A model generated the notes under the pieces. That model did not search any database. It was given only the letters and a program-made list of their open reading frames with translations, and had not been told where the DNA came from. A program made the translations under genes and the position numbers. From Emergomyces orientalis (lineage: Eukaryota > Ascomycota > Eurotiomycetes > Onygenales > Ajellomycetaceae), in NCBI GenBank assembly GCA_002110485.1, contig MOWL01000027.1, forward strand, positions 372,001-436,000: DNA of 64,000 bases, written 5' to 3'. The first letter of the stretch is position 1. Every line of letters starts with the position of its first letter. Below are positions 59,993 through 64,000 of this stretch, in pieces.

Positions 59993-61126
59993 ATTTGTGT
60001 ATTGTGATGTGATAATATTTAACTTTTCTTCCTGCTTTCTAGCTTCCTTCCCCGTTTTTTTGTCACTTTTTTTGTGTAGATTAAGAAAAGAAAGGAAAAG
60101 AAACAAAAACCATCCTCTTGTCATCAACATCAGCTACATATCAACAAAAATCTTGAATTTCTCATCTCTTTTGTGAGCGTGAGAGAAATCAACTTCTTCT
60201 CTTGCTGCTATTTTAATTACTCTTTTTTATTTATTTTTATTTTTTGTGATTTATATACATTACATCTTGTTTGGTTTTCTACGTTTTGCTCTCTTTCACC
60301 TGCCTATCTGACTACCTCTGTTCTATTTTCTTTTGTATGTATGTGTCTGTGTGATATCGTTTCCCTTGATAGTTTTGTAGAAAAGGAGGACAGGTTCTTG
60401 AGAAAGAAAAAAAGACTGAGAAAAAAACGGGAGAAGCAAAGAAAAGAGAAGGAAAGGAAGAATAGAGAGAATAATAAAGATGAAATACAGTTCTTTTTTT
60501 CCTGCTTTTTTTTTATTTTTTAATACATATTCTTAACTTCATAAGTATTCAGCGATGTTAAGGCCTTTCAAGTTCTCCCAACAGATATATCCATCCTCTT
60601 TTGACACAATTATTTTAAATTCGATAACAACCAGTCCTCCACTCTCGATTCCGTGAAAAAGGATTATCTCTAGATGAGGGCTAATGGTTTGGTCAACTAA
60701 CAGCTCGACACCAGTTTAGGCGCTACCGCTGCTGCCTCTCCCTTCCAGAGCCTGCCTGTTGCACAAAGGGCTGTCTGTTCCCGTAGAATATATATTTATA
60801 CGTCTGGGTAGTCTTTCACCCTTGAGATTCTTGATTAGATCTTCCGTCCCGATATATATAAACTCGGCTTCGATATTCTTTCTCTCTCTTTTCCTCTGGC
60901 AAGTTGAGTGCTGTTGTTATTCAGAGAATGGTTCTATGATCAATATCTATACGTTCGTACCCCTCCACCAACTTCTCGAACCAATGGCTTCTTGTCTACC
61001 CAGCCAGCCCTTTTTCCACAACCAGCCCCCAGTTCTCAGAAGGGCCGAAATGGTGAAATACCACTCCGCTGGCCTCCCATCTCACCAAAAATAAATATTA
61101 AAATATAACAAAAGAGGGCGAAAAGA
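59993..61126. other. Intergenic after ATP2
   Basis: T-rich 3' flank followed by a polypurine tract at about 60378-60485. A frame across it (60173-60523) starts with an alternative codon and ends in Lys/Arg/Glu strings, so I do not accept it. No gene supported. Confidence 0.55.
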
Positions 61127-63619
61127 ATGATCCTAACAACCCTTCCCCCCGAACTCCTCCTCTCCATTGCTTCCTACCTCACCGAAGAATCCGATCTCCT
61201 CTCCCTCCTCCTCCTAAACCACCGCACCCACTCCCTCCTCCACTCCCCCCTCTACGCCCACAACATCCGCCACAACGACTCCTCTGCCCTAAGATGGGCC
61301 GCCACACATAACCGCGTCGCGGCGGCGACGCATTTACTAAACTACGGGGCGGATGGCTTTGTTAAGACCCCACCGCCTGGGGCTTGGAATACGTATCGTG
61401 GTGGGAACGACAGTGGGAATGTTGGCGGAGTTTTTCCTGCGTTGGGTGCTACGAGGTTTGGTAGGGATCCTGGTTTACACTCTTACGCTGAGACGCCTTT
61501 CTCACTTGCGACAAATGGGGGGAATGTGGAGGTTTTGAGGTTGTTGATTGGGTGGAATGGCGGGGTTGTGCCGCTGGTCATGGAGAAGGCGTGGGGCATT
61601 GGCTTAGAGCCTGCGAGCGAGGTGTCGCTGCTGGCGTTGGCGGCTGAGAAGGGGCATTTGGGTGTTGTGAGGATGTTGGTGGAGGAGTTTGGGAAGGATG
61701 GGGGGGTAGATGTGAATGCGGTGAATGGAAAGGGAGAACTGCATTGGGGGTGGTGGCTATCGCGGCTGCGACCGCGTTTAGAGTTGCGGTTGTGCATGAG
61801 GAGGAGGAGGGACAGGCAGAAGGGGGAGGCGAGATTGGTAATAGGTGGTTACCTGTCATGCGTCTGTTGCTGGAGCATGGGGCAGATCCTGACAAAGCAG
61901 ATGTTAATGGGGGGACGCCATTGGCGCATTCAGTGAGTTGTAAGGGTACCGGAAAGGCTCGTGCAGCTATTGCGCGACTCTTGCTGGAGCATGGGGCGGA
62001 TCCGAGTCGGGAGGATGAGGACGGGATGACGCCGTTGGCAATTGCGGCGAGGATGGAGTGTGTGTCTGGTTTGTCCGCTTACTGCTGGAATCCGGTTCTA
62101 TTGGTGGTGGTCGTGGTAGCGTGGTGGACGGGAATGTGCGAGATCACGACTACCTGGCGCTGCTGTGTCATGCCACCTGTGGCGGACATGAAGAGATGGT
62201 CCGCCTCCTTCTGCAGCAGGGTGTGGCATATCCAGACCTCACCAACATCCATGGGTATACACCGTTGCGATGGGCCGTAGATGGGCGGTGGACGGGGATC
62301 GTGCGGATGCTGCTCGAGCATCCATCCTCTTGCCGTTGACTTGAACCATCGAAGTAGCGATGGGAAGACTCCGTTCATCCAATCCGTTTGCACCAGTGAG
62401 GCTATTCTTCGGCTACTGCTTACCCTTGGCAAAGATCTGGATATTAACGCGCTCACCGCTTTCGGAACGCCTGTGCTGTCGCTGGCGATAAAAAAACGCG
62501 GATGGGCAGCCAGATAATGGCATTGTCCTTGCGTTGCTTGAGCAGGTGGGGATTATAGCTGACCAGCGGGATAGATATGGGATGACGCCGCTTATGCATG
62601 CGGCACACATGGGGCTATCGGAGATTGTTGAAGCGCTCGTAAGTAGATCGGATGTGAATATTAATTCTAGAGACCTCACAGGAAAAACGCCACTGTGCCA
62701 TACTTGGCCGCGTACGGAAAGTGTGGAAATAGTGCGTTTGCTGCTGGAACATGGCGCGGATGTGAATGCAAGTGATGACGGCGGGGGTGGAACGCTATTT
62801 TCGGCCGCGTGGGAGGAACGCTCGCTCGATCTTATTGAGTACCTGCTTGAGGCTGGGGTGGAGCCGATGTGGGTAAATAGCAAGAGTGATATCGATACTG
62901 ATGCTGATAGCAATTACGCGCGTGGTTTCCATCCAAGCGAGCTGTTTCGGTTGGCCATGGAATTTGGACATGCGAAGTTGGTGAAACGTGCCGTAGTCAT
63001 GATTGTAGACAATGGTATCGCAGATCCTACTATCAGTCTGGACGAGCATGGCCGGACGCCGCTGTGTGTTGCTGCTATGCGTGGACTTGATGAAGTTGTC
63101 AAGGAATTGCTTGCGCATAGCGGTGGTCATAAGGAGCGGACCGCGCAGCCACTGGCTCTCGCTCTGGCTGCAATCAACGGATATAATGAGATCGTTCTCC
63201 AACTTCTAGCTGCCGGGGGCAGTGGCTCTGACTCTGGCCAGGAATACATGCATTTGCTGCAAGCTATGGACAATGGCTATCAGGAGGTAGTGAATATGTT
63301 CATGAACTATGGCCGGCAAGCGTACGCTGCAATGACTACTGATTCTCCTCCTTATTATCCGTCTTGGCTACCATTATTCCTAGCTGCCATATATAGGCAT
63401 GAGAAAATTGTAAAGACGTTTATGGCAAGCGAATCAGCCTCAATGGCGAAGATGATGATGGGGATGCAGAATGTAAATATGGAAGAGGCGGAGGGTGGAA
63501 ATGTGGAGGGAAAGGGGGCTGTTGATTTGACGCCCTTGTGGCTCGCAGCGGAGCATGTATGGGCAACTGGTGGGTCTGAAGCATCGGTTGGGTTTATGCA
63601 GTTTCCGCCGAAAAGCTGA
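61127..63619 (+). pseudogene. F-box/ankyrin-repeat protein with four frameshifts
   Basis: N-terminal F-box (LPPELLLSIASYLTEESDLL) then about a dozen ankyrin repeats, for example TPFSLATNGGNVEVLRLLIG, MRLLLEHGADPDKADVNGG, MTPLMHAAHMGLSEIVEAL, IVRLLLEHGADVNASDDGG and RTPLCVAAMRGLDEVVKELL. No single frame covers it. Reading shifts near 61740 (after NGKGE, one base short), near 62062 (within a TG run; then VRLLLESG), near 62325 (after RMLLEHP, one base extra; then AVDLNHRSSDGKTPF) and near 62500 (A7 run, one base extra). The four shifts sum to zero, and few stops occur between. GT-AG introns do not explain them. Either the gene is decaying, or the assembly has indel errors at repeats. If intact it would be about 830 residues, an F-box adaptor for ubiquitin ligation (inference). 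Confidence 0.7.
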
Positions 63620-64000
63620 GGCACTGGTACGGTAATTGGAGGGCGGGAATGACTCGTGTGAACGTCAAGGCGTTCTGGATAGTGGCTACATTCGCAGTGG
63701 GCCCCATTTTTGAAGCAAAGGATAGAAAACAAGCATATATGGTGAACACATATACTAATTGGGATGAAATGAAATGGTATTATTTTAACAATGTTTCTCG
63801 GCTATTATTAAACACCTTCAGGATCACTCTATAGCAACAAAAAAAAACCAACATCCGCACATAGCCTCATAATACGTCGAGGGGAGGGGCAACATACTCA
63901 ATTGGTACATCGTAAACTTCTGCTTCTGCTTCCTCACCAGGATTTGAGAAAAGCTCATCATCCGAATCGCCCATTTATCTAGCCTTGTAGTCGACGAAAT
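63620..64000. other. Right-edge flank
   Basis: 3' flank of the ankyrin gene. A short ATG-started minus frame at 63867-63974 encodes 35 acidic residues (MGDSDDELFSNPGEEAEAEV ...) with an in-frame stop just before the ATG. It might be a small gene or part of one that continues beyond the edge; too little is visible. Confidence 0.35.

Noticed and set aside
60173..60523. 116-codon frame downstream of ATP2
   Set aside because: No ATG start; T-rich then polypurine DNA gives Phe- and Lys-rich strings.

Overview
The window is nuclear DNA of a filamentous ascomycete. Genes are split by short GT-AG introns, and the encoded proteins are fungal: a Zn2Cys6 factor, an RTA1-type membrane protein, WWM1, and split ATP2, GBE1 and HSP60 genes. 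The HSP60 protein reads, from memory, like those of dimorphic Onygenales (Ajellomycetaceae), so Eurotiomycetes/Onygenales is my best guess. No database search was possible.

Layout. 1-2 kb: NAA35 (cut by the left edge) and ATP15, both on the minus strand. 2-6.7 kb: a gene-poor stretch with a 154-bp terminal-inverted-repeat element. 6.7-17 kb: a Myb/SANT-like low-complexity protein, mitochondrial HSP60, cofilin (with 6-nt and 8-nt coding exons) and COX5. 18-21.7 kb: a decayed SRPK-like kinase and a fungal hypothetical protein. 24.9-27.4 kb: a long-chain acyl-CoA synthetase ending in a PTS1-like tripeptide. 28.7-34.3 kb: two tRNA-Arg(UCG) genes, EMC7, WWM1 and a YhhN/TMEM86 protein.

35.4-42.9 kb is the most interesting block. 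Four oxidative or hydrolytic genes lie in alternating orientation: cytochrome P450 (-), short-chain dehydrogenase (+), HSL-type alpha/beta hydrolase (-) and an EtaA/MymA-like Baeyer-Villiger monooxygenase (+). Together they could run hydroxylation, alcohol to ketone, ketone to ester, ester to acid plus alcohol, that is, subterminal oxidation of a hydrophobic substrate. Both divergent promoters of the block carry two copies of CCGAGG/CCTCGG, the core bound by the FarA/FarB (CTF1) fatty-acid regulators. The acyl-CoA synthetase 8 kb upstream has the same core in its leader. The set resembles the actinobacterial mymA operon in content.

43-54 kb is accessory in character: long gene-poor gaps, a four-exon cysteine-rich secreted peptide, a divergent fungal kinase, an RTA1-type 7-TM protein and a Zn2Cys6 factor whose first intron appears to be GC-AG. 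54.4-60 kb holds the glycogen branching enzyme and ATP synthase beta (eight exons each). 61-63.6 kb is an F-box/ankyrin gene with four apparent frameshifts. Exon borders come from reading splice consensus and protein continuity; none has transcript support.
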